This document shows positions 36,050 through 49,572 of a stretch of DNA of 64,000 nt, piece by piece. The number at the start of each line of letters is the position of its first letter. Position 1 is the stretch's first letter. The notes beneath the pieces are model-generated. The model was not told the origin of the DNA and did no database searches. It was given only the letters and a program-made list of their open reading frames with translations. Both the position numbers and the translations under genes were made by a program. Location: the NCBI GenBank assembly GCA_038373865.1, contig JAXGGA010000484.1, forward strand, positions 1-64,000, read 5' to 3'. Origin of the DNA: Uloborus plumipes (lineage: Eukaryota; Arthropoda; Arachnida; Araneae; Uloboridae).

Positions 36050-36900
36050 AACGTTCTGACACTTAGGAAATTAACATTTTTACAGCTTTCTCGAGAAATA
36101 AGAGATTAATTGTGTCTTTTTGTATTATAAAGATTATGCATTTTTCAGTAAAAATTAAACCATGCATAGATTTAAAATATATTGAAAAATTAAAAAAATA
36201 TCATCCCTCGTAACTAGCTGAGAAGAAACTTATTTTCAGGAACAAATTTACTTACTACGTACAATTGTTCTACGGATTTTTGTAAAAGTATAACTTATTT
36301 ACATGAAGATATAAGTATTTGCTCAGACTCGCCACTTAGGGGGGTCAGGGGAGTCGATTCCCCCCCCTTGACTTTGAAAAAGCAATGTATTTACGTATAA
36401 GTGGGAGCGGTTTTTTGTTGTTTTCCGGTGAAATTACATTGTTTTTGCATCCTTTGTCTCCCCCCCCCCGGGAAAAACTTGAAATGACGGGCCTGTATTT
36501 GTTTCACAAATACAAATTGTTTTCGCAGGTTTTTGGTTTTCAACAGTCCTAGTTTTCTTTCAAACCTAACCAGAGTTTCAGAAAACTTGACGTCATGCGA
36601 GCAAAATATTAGATGCTGTAATTTGAAGCAAAAATACTGAAACACTGATGATATAAAAGCCTTGAAAGAAATTAATTTTTTACGGTCAACATTCAAATTA
36701 TAGCAAATATTAATTTTTAAAATTTTGAAGCCATGTATATGTGGCATTTATGAAAACTTTCCAGTTGAATACCATAAAAACTAAAAGAGCTATCTGTGAC
36801 TTAATGAACAGTAATTCACTGATTCTTTGGATACATAATAAATCGCAAGGAATTGGTTTTGAAATAGCCAATACCGGCCTGTAGGCGGCTAGTGTTACCA
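36050..36900. mobile_element. Diverged copy of the 62.4-kb Tc1-type element, interrupted
   Basis: 36065-36110 (TTAACATTTTTACAGCTTTC, CTCGAGAAATAAGAGATTAA) resembles the left arm of the 62390-63952 element at about 62425. 36745-36850 (CTTTCCAGTTGAATACCATA, ACAGTAATTCACTGATTC) resembles 62965-63055 in the same order and orientation. The hAT MITE at 36324-36495 sits between the two parts, so it inserted into an older element. Boundaries are approximate. Confidence 0.55.
36324..36495. mobile_element. hAT-type MITE, copy 3
   Basis: Left end CAGACTCGCCACTTAGGGG (diverged); right end GGAAAAACTTGAAATGACGG GCCTG. Flanks TATTTGCT (36316-36323) and TATTTGTT (36496-36503) match at 7 of 8 bases, an aged 8-bp target duplication. 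It is nested in the older Tc1-type relic. Confidence 0.85.
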
Positions 36901-37791
36901 CGCAGTCTTTCGTGATAAAAATCAGTTAGTTTTAAATAATTCCTAATGATTCGTTGCGGAGCAAAGAATCATAATAAAAAGTTCATTGGATCGCCGATAT
37001 TCTAAATTTTTAAGGTATTCAAAACGAGTGTTTTAATAAATTGCCAACAAGTTGTTATGTATCGCGAATGCGTAGTGAAAAATTACTTGAAAGGTTTATA
37101 TCCTCTTCAAATTTTTAATATTATAATTTTTAGTTTTAGTACAAGGCTATTCTATGTGGTATGTTGTCAAATAGTTGCTGAACTTGAATTGGGGGAGGGG
37201 GGATTCCTTATTTATCGAATGAAATTTCAAAATTTACCAAATGTTATATTACAAGCACGCATATGAACCTATATCTAATGAGAAAAATTTAAAAAATAAT
37301 AATTAAAAAAAGAAAATTGAAATACTGTCTCCAAATTATTGCCGGCTCATGGATATAATAAGGAACATTTTAAAAGATTTAAGTGACAGCCCATTACCTT
37401 CCATTGTCCTGCTGTCCAGTGTCATGAAAGTTTGGTCAAATTTGACGAACAGTACTGCTTGTTATGAGCAAAGTAAAAGTTTTTTTTTGGAAGGAAATTC
37501 TTAAATACCTTTGAGAAAATAACTGGCGTTTCCACGTAAATCTGCGGAACATTTATAAGTAAACTAATTAGTGAATTGTAGAAGTTTATTAATAGAGATT
37601 TAAGATGCAGAATGATCAAGAAACTTTTTTTGTGAAATTTTTTATTGGCCCCCTAAATTCGTGCATGATTGAAGTTTCACAGAAAAATCTGAACCCTTCA
37701 AAAATATTGGAAAATGGCTCTGGTATTTCTCTTGAAATTTTCAAACTATGAGTTTTTGAAAGAATCCAGATACTTTTGACTGACACTGACT

Positions 37792-39938
<2,147 letters not shown>

Positions 39939-40199
39939 CATTGGCGCACCCAGGATTGTTTCCTAGAAGGAGCTAAGGGACTCACTCTTTTAAAGTTTTC
40001 GAATTTGAAGTCCTAAAGAAAGAACTGTAGACATTTTTGGTTAAATTAGGAAGGGGCTGGGGGCTATCTCTCGGCAATTTTCAAAAGTTAAGTACAAGAA
40101 ACGAATTTCCAGCGGATTGGTTTTATCATGTGGGTTCATCTTCATGCTTCTGGGAGGGGCTTAAGCGCTTTAGCCCCCCCCCCCGTGGGCGTGCCACTA
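39939..40199. mobile_element. hAT-type MITE of a second family
   Basis: 261-bp element with inverted termini CATTGGCGCACCCAGG (left) and TAGTGGCACGCCCACGG (reverse complement of the right). It is flanked by TTTGTTCA (39931-39938) and TTTGTTTA (40200-40207), 7 of 8 matching. It has a C-run before the right end and no coding capacity. Confidence 0.75.
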
Positions 40200-40207
40200 T
40201 TTGTTTA

Positions 40208-41560
40208 TGTCATCAAATACTTGGTTTAACATTTAAAAGGAGCTTCAAATTAGTATTCTGAAGAAAATCATTACAACAAAATTGAAGCGCAAAAATATCA
40301 CATTAAGAAACTTAACTTAAAACATCATCCTTTTAAAGAAAGAAAAGAAAAAACGCTCTGATGAATGCAAACAAAATGAGGTTTAATAATTTTTGGGTAC
40401 AAATTAAAAATTTTCATTTTTGCATAAAATCAACTGTTACCTTTCTCCTAAATGTACATAAGATAAACTTTTCTGATTCTTCAAATTTCATTTCAAATGG
40501 AACGAAAATTTTTGGAATAGATTTGCTTTACTAAAATATTAATAAATTTTGTGGAGCAAATTGTTCAACGCACATGTACAATTTTATTCGTTGTTCACTA
40601 ACCGATCAAATGGAAAAATATATTTCATTTCTCAAAATAAATTTAATAGACGAAATTATTTCTGCCAAAAATTTACTCAAAATGAAATTAGCTTATTCCG
40701 TTTGCCTTTTTTGCTCATCTTATGTCCTTATTAATTGAATCAGATTCCAACGCGTCAAAGTAAGGAATTCATAAGAATGATTGAAAGAGTTCACAAATAA
40801 CCCTTGATTTGTTTTCAACTCTTCCCGTGTTTTTAAATTAAAAGACACATTTCAAATCACACAGAAAATGCTAACCAGATTTATCTGAGTGGCTGTTACA
40901 CACATTAAACTAATCTTAGAGCGAGTTAAGCCTGAACTATTATTTATTCTCCTTTTGGATTTTTTCTTTGACTTAATTATTTCTGAATTGTTAAAAATGG
41001 GATAACTAGCGCACTTATATGAATTAGATAGTTTTCAAGTAAACTAAAAGTTCAAAACTAAAATTAGTGCATAAATAAATTAGCAGATTTCATAGGTTTA
41101 ACAATATTTGCTTTAAAATGTTACGAAAGGAGAATTGTTATAACTCTATTTTAAACACTAAACATATTCTCAGATCATAAGATAGTCATTTAAAATACGA
41201 AACACTAAAAGACTGATTCGTTGTTTAATAAATGTCTTATGATAAATTTTCTTGATTTTGGTATTCAAAAAAAGGTTCAGAATAAATGCTTTAATGAGCA
41301 TAAAACAGTTGAAGCGCGACTTTAAGATCTCGTAGGGAAACCAAAAAAAAAAAAAAGCACCCCAAAACAGACAAAATTGAAACAAATTGAGAACTTTATA
41401 CTGCGTATGGTACGCATATTTGCACGACAAATTATGAGTAAAAACTCTGAATAAAAATAGTTCTTTTTTGTTGGGTGTAAAATAAAAAAGAGCGCCTCAA
41501 CACAGCCAACTAAAAACATAGATCGTAAGAATCAAGATCCACTGACCACTTTTAAATTAA
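40208..41560. other. AT-rich stretch, nothing recognised
   Basis: No exon, element boundary or RNA gene was seen. Confidence 0.5.
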
Positions 41561-42775
41561 GTTTCTTGCACAAATAATGAGCAGAAATCTCTCCCACCTG
41601 AAAGTGCAGTAATTAAATCATTGAAAGACAACAGTTTGTTTCCATCCGAAACCAAACATTCCATCTGGCTGAAATGAATGGCATTTATCTTTATCGGTAA
41701 AGAATGCAAATAGGCGAACTTAGAACAAAGTAACAATAAAGACTTGTTGTTTAAACAAGCCAATTTTCTTGCACAAATAACGAGCAGAAATCTCTCCCAC
41801 CTCAAGTGCAGTAATTAAATTATTGAAAGACAATAGTTTGTTCCCATCTGAAACGAAGCATCCCATCATGCTGAAATGGATGACTTTTGTCTCGATCGGT
41901 AGAGAATGTGCAAATAGGCAAACTTAGAACAAAGTAACAATAAAGAATATTGTTGTTTAGACAAGTCAAGTTTCTTGCACGAATAACGAGCAGAAATCTC
42001 TCCCACCTCAAGTGCAGTAATTAAATCATTGAAAGACAATAGTTTGTTCCCATCCGAAACGAAGCATCCCACCTTGCTGAAATGGATGACATTTGTCTCG
42101 ATCGGTAGAGAATGTGCAAATAGGCGAACTTAGAACAAAGTAACAATAAAGAATATTGTTGTTTAGACAAGTCAAGTTTCTTGCACGAATAACGAGCAGA
42201 AATCTCTCCCACCTCAAGTGCAGTAATTAAATCATTGAAGGACAATAGTTTGTTCCCATCCGAAACGAAGCATTTCATCTTGCTGAAATGGATGACATTT
42301 GTCTCGATCGGTCGAGAATGTGCAAATAGGCGAACTTAGAACAAAGTAACAATAAAGAATATTGTTGTTTAGACAAGCCAAGTTTCTTGCACGAATAACG
42401 AGCAGAAATCTCTCCCACCTCAAGTGCAGTAATTAAATCATTGAAAGACAATAGTTTGTTCCCATCCGAAACGAAGCATCCCACCTTGCTGAAATGGATG
42501 ACATTTGTCTCGATCGGTAGAGAATGTGCAAATAGGCGAACTTAAAATAAAGTAACAATAAAGAATATTGTTGTTTAGACAAGCCAAGTTTCTTGCACGA
42601 ATAACGAGCAGAAATCTCTCCCACCTCAAGTGTAGTAATTAAATCATTGAAAGACACCAGACTGTTTCCCCTCGAAAGAAATCTCCCCTCCAAGCTGAAA
42701 TCAATGGCATTTGACTCGATCTGAAGGGAATATACAAAACGGCAATTTATCTTCCATTTAGTTTTGCTCATTTTA
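41561..42775. repeat. 206-bp tandem array, about 5.9 units
   Basis: Units begin (at TTTCTTGCAC) near 41562, 41765, 41971, 42177, 42383 and 42589. Spacing is 203 then 206, 206, 206 and 206. The four central units are about 97% identical; the first and last diverge more, the usual pattern of homogenised arrays. 206 is not a multiple of three, so overlapping minus-strand frames rotate from unit to unit and do not form one repeat protein. On the minus strand each unit carries an exon-like segment: acceptor-like CATCCATTTCAG, ~70 open bases containing GNKLLSFNDLITALE, and donor-like GAG/GTGGGAG. See findings. Confidence 0.92.
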
Positions 42776-45199
42776 ACGACAGGAAGTGTATCTTCTGATT
42801 CCCGTTCATTTTTTGCGTTTCCTTAGCTTTTTCTCCAGACCGAAGTTGTATATTTATACTCGAGTCGTTCCCGATCTCAAATATTTCATTGTGCGAAGGC
42901 TCCCTTCCAATTTAAATACAAATATCCCTCAATTTTATTTCGCAGGAATAATGTATAGCTTCTAGGTATCGTTTATTTGCGTGCCGAAATTTGCATAATT
43001 TCTTCCATTTCTTCCCCATTTTTCTCGTTTTTCGCTCTTTCGCTAGATATGGGAGAAATCTAATGGGTAAACGTCGCGAAAGAATTTAACGGAGAAGAGG
43101 GAAATATAAATAAAAATAGTCATTGGCCGTTTAAGTTATGGTTGGAACTAAGAAAAGCTCTTTTTTCATTTCAATTTTAAATCTTAAGGTAAAACGCCAA
43201 AGAAATTGGAGATTCAGTTCGCTAAACTTGCACATTATTACCAGAGCTTCTCTCCGCGAGTGAAAAATTTCCATAATTCGCCTTCTTATTTTCCATTAAA
43301 ACAGACTCCGACTCTTCTGGGAAAAAAAGTACAATATTAGTGTTCTTAGCGAAGTAAAACAATTGCAGGTGGGAGAATTATCAAATGCTGAAATAATTGA
43401 ATATTAGTAAATAGACAAGTAGTAAAAGATAGTCATCTTTAACAATGATTAACGCGCTGCATTATACAATGAAATTTTTTTAATAATACTGCATCTGTTA
43501 TCGAAATGCTTACAAAATTTATTTTTCACACCACACAAAAAGTGATTAAAACGTTTGAAAAGAAATGTTCAAGCTCTTTGCTGAATCAATTTTGTTCAAA
43601 AAAAAAAAAGAAAAAAAAACCTACACGAAAAGAATAGAAATTGCATAGATATGAGCTGCCGAGAGCAAAAGTAGTGTAAGTCGAGAGCGCATGATTTTGA
43701 GTAATTCTTACTGGGTGTTCCATTTTATGGTTATTGTCCAATGGCAATTGAACCAAGACTACTTTTGCATGAGGTAGAATAAAGTTAAAACTTATTTCTG
43801 ATGATGTAAACACAAATTATAGAAAAATTAACTTGCATAAATTTTGCTTTCAATGGCTCAAATAAAATACATAGAATGAAATAACTTTTTTCGAAAGCTA
43901 ACTTTTTTTTATTTATTGTGAAATACGTTGGAAAAGGTTTTTCAAAATTCAGTTTTCAAAGAATATACGGTGCTTATTTCTTTTTAAATTACAATAATGA
44001 CGGATTGAAAAGCAAGAGATATTTTAAGTTTAAATTTCACTACACACAAAAAATAAAATTAATAAGTTTTATCTAAAAATTTCTTAAGTGTTTTTGGGAA
44101 AGTATTTCCAGATTATTTGTCAACCCGTTTGTTTACTTTCCGCTCATTGTTTTGCTGAACAAAATATAAACTGTTGCAACCAAAATAAAATGAATGTCCT
44201 CACCTTTCCGAGAATGATCTTAAATTGCACGTCCTGAATCTGACACTTAATACTAGAGGTTCTTACAAAAGAGTTTGCTACACTGCTCTTTTGAGTCTGA
44301 GACATGGGACTAGACTTGTATTATTTCTCAGTTTCTTGTTTTTTAAAAGATGACAAAAATAATTTTCAATTTCAAAGTTTAATTGATTTTCAATATGAAA
44401 ATCATATTTGTAGATGAATCTCTTTCTTAGAACCCAGAGATTTTCACACACTCGAATAAAATAGATTCAATTCACGCATTAAGATTAACAATGCGTAAGT
44501 ACATTGAAATCCTAATTTTCCCCCTTCATTGTCACCAAACATATCACATTGTCAATTAAATAGGTTAAAACCTATGCTGCTATTTAAAGTTCATGTCAAA
44601 GGAAGGATTTTTTCCTTTTTCCGATGATATAATGAAAACGTATTCCCACTCGAGAATTAAAAATGTTTTTGACTTTTTTTTCGTTTTCTTTCTTTCGCGA
44701 AATGATTTATTTTTCATGCTGCAGCATTGCTTTAAATATTATTAAATATTTGATGTTCATAAAAGCTGTCTCGATCTACATTCGCTGCTTACGTAATATA
44801 AAGACAGAAATCATTTGTATTCTATACCTTGGAGAATAGAAGAGTTGTCAAGAAGAATAGGTCCGTTGCTTCTATCATGTATTTCAAATGTTTGCCTCGT
44901 TTTATCGGAACTTATTTCCTATTCCATATTTATTAATGACTGTTCTTACTCCTCCTTGCATTCCCGACGATAGTAAAAAGTAAAATTTGTACTCAGAATA
45001 TAATTTTATCCTCAATTATATTTCATATTTATCATTTTCTCTAAACTACATTTTTGATCGTTCTTTATTTAACTATAAACGACGAATGTAAAACAAAAAG
45101 ACTTACATTTTAAGCCACAAACATACAAAATAAAAAAAAAAAAGGCAACAAAAAATTACAGTTAATATCGACATAAATTAAACAAGGAGATGTTATATA
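42776..45199. other. Stretch without recognised gene
   Basis: A less AT-rich, apparently non-repetitive segment at about 42780-43330 borders the tandem array. The rest is AT-rich with A-runs (43599-43618, 45130-45142). No coding exon was recognised. Confidence 0.5.
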
Positions 45200-46223
45200 C
45201 AGGGTGTTCCGTAACAAATTGTACAAACTTTGATGATGAGAAATTTACATCTTGGCTACATTGATGACAGTAACGGGATGACAGTGACGGGGAACAGTAA
45301 CTGTACGCGTTGTAGATGATATGGATTTAAGCGTGCAAGTCGCAAAGAACGATGAACAGACGTCGTAGATCCTCCAACAGCAGTAGCTACGGCTCGTACG
45401 CTGGTACTGGGATTTCTTCTAACGTACGTAATACGTGTTCTTCCATTCTTAGACTATGACTATGTAGTGGCCTGACGTGATCATATGTATGATTTCGTAG
45501 GGACCCAAATTGCGATGCAAATTATTGAACATTCGATGGTCCGATGTTTCTCTTATACCTTTCCAGATACAGCCTCTGAGCCGCTCTTCCATTTCCGTTT
45601 GCCAAACCATAAATAAGGTGCATATCTGCAAGCTCCGCATCCGTGAAACGTTCCATACTTCTCTGTGGGCGCTTGCAGCTAAAATGACTACTGAGAGAGA
45701 GCACATATGCTTCTGTGCTTCTGTGAACAATGCCAGCTAGCGTCTTATGAAGGCATTCCTGACTACGGATTGTTCTACAATTTTGATTGCCCCTTGTCCC
45801 CTACGACCCTGGGGAGTCCCTTAAATATTGGAACAAAGTTTAAGGTTTGTTAGAGGGGACGATAATTTGAGCAAATCGCATTGGAACATGGGGTCGCAAA
45901 AGCGATGCTCAAGTACTACAGACACACAAAACCTGTAGTCACTAATTTAATATCCAACAAAGGTTTTACATAATATTAAAAATTTAAGAAAGGTTAAAGC
46001 AGCTGTGGAAATTTTACTGCCTGTTGCTTTTCCCAAAAAATGCACCGAAATGATAATAACCAACCGTCGTAATAACGAACCATTCTGACACAATTTGAGA
46101 ACTTTGTAAATATGTTGCTCGTCAACTATTCGTTTCCGAAACTATATTCCTAGGTGATTCTTGCTTGTTATCATCCCCTCTAACTCCCCTCAAAGTTTGT
46201 ACAATTTGTTATGGAACACCCTG
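45200..46223 (-). mobile_element. Internally deleted Tc/mariner-like element with DUF4817-type gene relic
   Basis: 1.02-kb element with 34-bp inverted termini starting CAGGGTGTTCCGTAACAAAT, one mismatch between ends, flanked by TA (TATA on both sides). Minus-strand coding remains occupy 45290-45656; the catalytic region that should follow is absent, because the left terminus comes only ~60 bp later. It is therefore a non-autonomous deletion derivative. It ends 5 bp before the TA of the Tc1 element at 46231. Confidence 0.8.
45290..45656 (-). pseudogene. Transposase N-terminal (DUF4817-like helix-turn-helix) relic
   Basis: Minus-strand frame starting at Met (45656): MERFTDAELADMHLIYGLAN, then GRAAQRLYLERY. 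After a frameshift, MFNNLHRNLG follows; after another, NPSTSVRAVATAVGGSTTSV and HRSLRLARLNPYHLQRVQLL. Known: this order (DUF4817-type helical domain followed by a second HTH with RxxxHRxLR...LxPYHxQxVQ) is the DNA-binding half of a transposase common in insects and arachnids. Its C-terminal half holds a D,D,D/E catalytic domain. That half is missing here. At least two frameshifts make it a pseudogene. Confidence 0.75.
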
Positions 46224-46230
46224 TATATTA

Positions 46231-47644
46231 ACTCATGTTTGTGAAAATTGCAACACCATGAAGGACTTGCGCGAATGGGCTGAAATTTTCAGCAAATGCA
46301 AAGTAGGGTATGATATGCAAATGATTAGAATTTTAGACGCGTAGCTCATGCGTTCGCTGAGCAGCGCCCTCTGAATGTCGGAATTTATCCAAATAAATAG
46401 ACGGCTGCAGCAATGCGTGTATGGTTATAGGTGGTTATCTGCTTGGGATAAACGTTAGATCAGACGTTACTTATGCCTCTTCAACGAAGAAGAGCGAGGT
46501 TTCAACAACTTTCGGAGTTTTAACGAGGTAGGATCATCGGCCTTCGTGAAGCTGGATTGTCTTATCGTGAAGTAGCCGCTCGTGTGCAGCGTAACAGCAG
46601 CACAGTGATGCGTGTTTGGAAGCAGTGGACGGACGAGTGTCGGACAACTCGGAAATCCGGGAGTGGACCCCGAAATGTGACGTCAGCGCGCGATGATAAA
46701 CACCTGATCCGCATGGTACTGACGGACCGTACAGCTTCTTCCAGACAACTGGCAGCACAGTGGTCAACAGCTACAGGTGTTTCAATGTGTGCTTCATCAA
46801 TTCGTAGACGTCTGCTGCAGCATGGATTGCGCGCAAGGATTCCTTTATACAGGATCCCGCTCACGCTAAACCATCGCCGCCTGCGGCTACAATGGGCCAA
46901 TCAGCATAAGGACTGGCGTGCTGATTGGCAGTATGTTGTGTTTTCTGACGAATCCCGCTTTAATTTGTGGCACCACGATGGCCGCATTCGCGTCCGACGC
47001 TATGCTGGTGAACGCCACCTTCCAGAGTGCATTATCGAACGTCACAGTGGACGAACACCTGGAGTCATGGTCTGGGGTGCCATATCATATCACGGACGAT
47101 CTCAATTGCTACGAATTGTGGGTAACCTGAACAGCAACCGGTACATCAGTGAAGTTCTACAGCCCCAAGCTGTCCCCTTCCTTCAAGGCTTGCCTGGCGC
47201 TGTATTTCAGCAGGATAATGCCCGCCCTCATGTCGCTAGGACTGTTCAATCCTTCCTTGCATCGCAGCAGATGCAGATTCTTCCCTGGCCAGCGTATTCC
47301 CCGGATATGTCGCCGATTGAACATGTCTGGGATTTCGTTGGTGTGCGTCTCGTTCGTGACCCTCATCCTGTTGCTTCTACAGACGAGCTTTGGGTACGCA
47401 TACAATCAGTATGGAATGCTCTTGATCAGGCAGAGATTAAAAATTTGTTTGACTCCATGCCACGTCGCGTAGCAGCACTTATTGCAGCGCGTGGTGGCTA
47501 CGCAAAATACAAATTTCAATATTTATTTTTTGATTGCGGGCTTTCTAAGTTTAATCATTTATTTGTATCACTATCACTCAGCTGTGTAATTTCATTCAAT
47601 TATGGCGATTACTTCGTGGTGTTGCAATTTTCACAAATATGAGT
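46231..47644 (+). mobile_element. Nearly complete Tc1-like transposon
   Basis: 1.41-kb element with ~33-bp inverted termini starting ACTCATGTTTGTGAAAATTG (the right end differs by about two bases) and TA duplications at 46229-46230 and 47645-47646. It is richer in GC than its surroundings and carries one transposase gene reading rightward. The good preservation of ends and gene suggests it is among the youngest insertions in the window. Confidence 0.93.
46473..47642 (+). pseudogene. Tc1-like DD34E transposase with one nonsense codon
   Basis: The natural ATG is at 46473 (MPLQRRRARFQQLSEF), followed by an in-frame TAA at 46521-46523, where related enzymes have a Gln codon. Reading resumes in the same frame (RGRIIGLREAGLSYREVAAR) and stays open for over 370 codons. 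Domains: two helix-turn-helix motifs (residues ~20-115); then the catalytic triad, Asp in VVFSDESRF, Asp in QQDNARPH and Glu in SPDMSPIEH, with 34 residues between the last two (DD34E). The usual C-terminal RGGYxKY occurs at about 47510, but no stop follows there; the frame runs on into the right inverted repeat. A start at 46557 would be TTG (Leu), not a real initiator. The enzyme cuts and pastes the element at TA sites. The nonsense codon probably inactivates this copy unless translation starts internally. Confidence 0.93.
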
Positions 47645-48119
47645 TATATATATATATACATGGCAAATAAGGCTAACTTAAATTTCAGGGCCTAATATCT
47701 AGCTCATTTATGGTCCAATTTACTCCATTTTTTGTGCATTCATCAAATGACTCATAAAGAAAAGTTAAAAAATTCATTCCATGTGAAAATTTAAGTTTGA
47801 ATTATGTTTGACAAAAAATGGTGAATTTGCCTTTTATTTATTTATTTATTTACTGTGAGTGCTTCCTTAAAACTTCATAAAAATAGTGAAAAAAAAAAAT
47901 TATACAATTATTTTTTGAATGGACATCGGCGAAACTTAAACAAGCATTTCACATGTTGGTTGTTTTTTTGAAATGTTACCCTAAAACAATTGATTTTTGA
48001 ATTACCGTCGTCGAGACAGAATGATTATCTGAGGTTACACAATATTCCTTGTTTGAGAATTTACTCTTAAATTATCTTAAAAAATGAGCAATTGTTTTTC
48101 CTTTCTATATTTGAATCGG

Positions 48120-48337
48120 TGAGTGCAAAAACAACATCAGTCAAGAATTTCAAATTTTTCAGGAGAGACAAAAAACGTCATAGCTCCTCCAAATTTTCAA
48201 ATAATTGAACAATTCTTTTTTTCCTGCATCATAACATGCATGTATATTGCTATCATGCAAAAACTACATAGATTCAGTCTAAATCTGGCTCAGGAAAATT
48301 TAAAATGTAATTTTGACTGATGTTGTTTTTGCACTCA
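48120..48337. mobile_element. Small foldback MITE with TGAGTGCAAAAACAAC ends
   Basis: TGAGTGCAAAAACAACATCA GTCA at the left and its complement (TGACTGATGTTGTTTTTGCACTCA) at the right enclose ~170 bp. A related, more degraded arrangement lies at 49374-49572. Confidence 0.65.
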
Positions 48338-49373
48338 ATAGGCTTTAACACTTGGGGAAAAAGTTATCATACATTAAAAGTTTATATTTATTTATGATTT
48401 CATCAGATATGAAGTAGCTCTTGCTTTATTATTGTGACACATGACTTCAAAAAATTATTAAGCTCTAAGAACAGATCAATTTTACTCATAAATCGTTAAA
48501 AAAATTACGAAATCAAAAGAAATAAAGAACTTTAAAACTTTACAGTATAAGGAATATGGGTTATCAACAACAGTGGAAGGTTATTACAAAAATTGAGAAG
48601 CGATTGCTAAATCTACACCAATAAAAGAGGAACAAAAAAAATATATGGGTATGTACATCTCTTAAAATAGATCATGTTCTGCCATCATGTGAAGTCTTTG
48701 ATCAGGTAAATAGTTCATCACAAAATTTCTTTCAGGAATACATACAATCACCTTCTTGATATTTTCCATTTTATTTATGTTGGTTGGAACGTGCCCTGAA
48801 GGATAGGCATGGCTTGAAGCAAAAGCGACTTTTCGGGAAGTAAGCTTCAGCAGCTTAGCAAGCTCCAATCAAAGAAATTATGTGCCGCGATAACCCCTTT
48901 TCCCTTAAAGCTATGGGGGAACTCCTTGTATCGAGTGGGGTAAACTTAAATTTTGTCTCTTTTTGCACATTTTCCCCTCGCCATTTTCTGTTTAAGCTTT
49001 TTTTATTTGTTGTATAAGTCCTTTCACCAATCATCAAATTTGTTTATGTCTAAGGAGAGTAGCTTGGTGACGTGAAAGCTGTTATTGGTCTGAGCACACA
49101 ACTCCTCATATTCATCAGGTCAGTGGGGCGCAGCAAAAGGGAGATAGGGACAACACCCCATAGACTTTGGTTTAAACATTATTGAAAATCTAATACAGTA
49201 GTCTTTTACTCGAGAAAATATTGTTTTGATCACCCCCTCCCCAAGAACATTCTGGCTGCGTTAGTGCTTTAGGTGTGTAAATCCGATCATGTTTACGTAT
49301 CGTCCTCTTAATAGTACCGAAATCAGATCGTTGAGAACGAATGCGCGCCCTTAGAAAGTCATGCTCGTTCTAG

Positions 49374-49572
49374 CGTTGGGTGCATAAACAACGTCAGTCA
49401 CTGGACTCACGTCGTTTCTGCGCTCAACGTTCAGAAGGGAGGCCCCGTAACTTTGGAACTACTAGCCTGATTGACGCGATTTTTGCTGTCAACACGCATC
49501 TTGCCTTCCAGAGCTTGTTTCCATGAAAAACGAATTTTTGAATTTTTTTGACTGATGTGGTTTTTGCTCTCA
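49374..49572. mobile_element. Related foldback with internal hairpin
   Basis: The left end CGTTGGGTGCATAAACAACG TCAGTC and the right end TTGACTGATGTGGTTTTTGCTCTCA resemble those of 48120-48337. In addition 49374-49429 is itself a hairpin (right half GACTCACGTCGTTTCTGCGC TCAACG), giving three copies of the end motif. Confidence 0.5.

Noticed and set aside
41557..42771. Overlapping minus-strand open frames of 63-112 codons across the array as a repeat protein
   Set aside because: The 206-bp unit is not a multiple of three, so the frames rotate and overlap; they are by-products of the satellite.
41561..42775. CRISPR-like array
   Set aside because: Units of 206 bp are contiguous without unique spacers and the genome is eukaryotic.
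46557..47642. Transposase starting at 46557
   Set aside because: The codon there is TTG inside the first helix-turn-helix; the real ATG is at 46473, before a nonsense codon.
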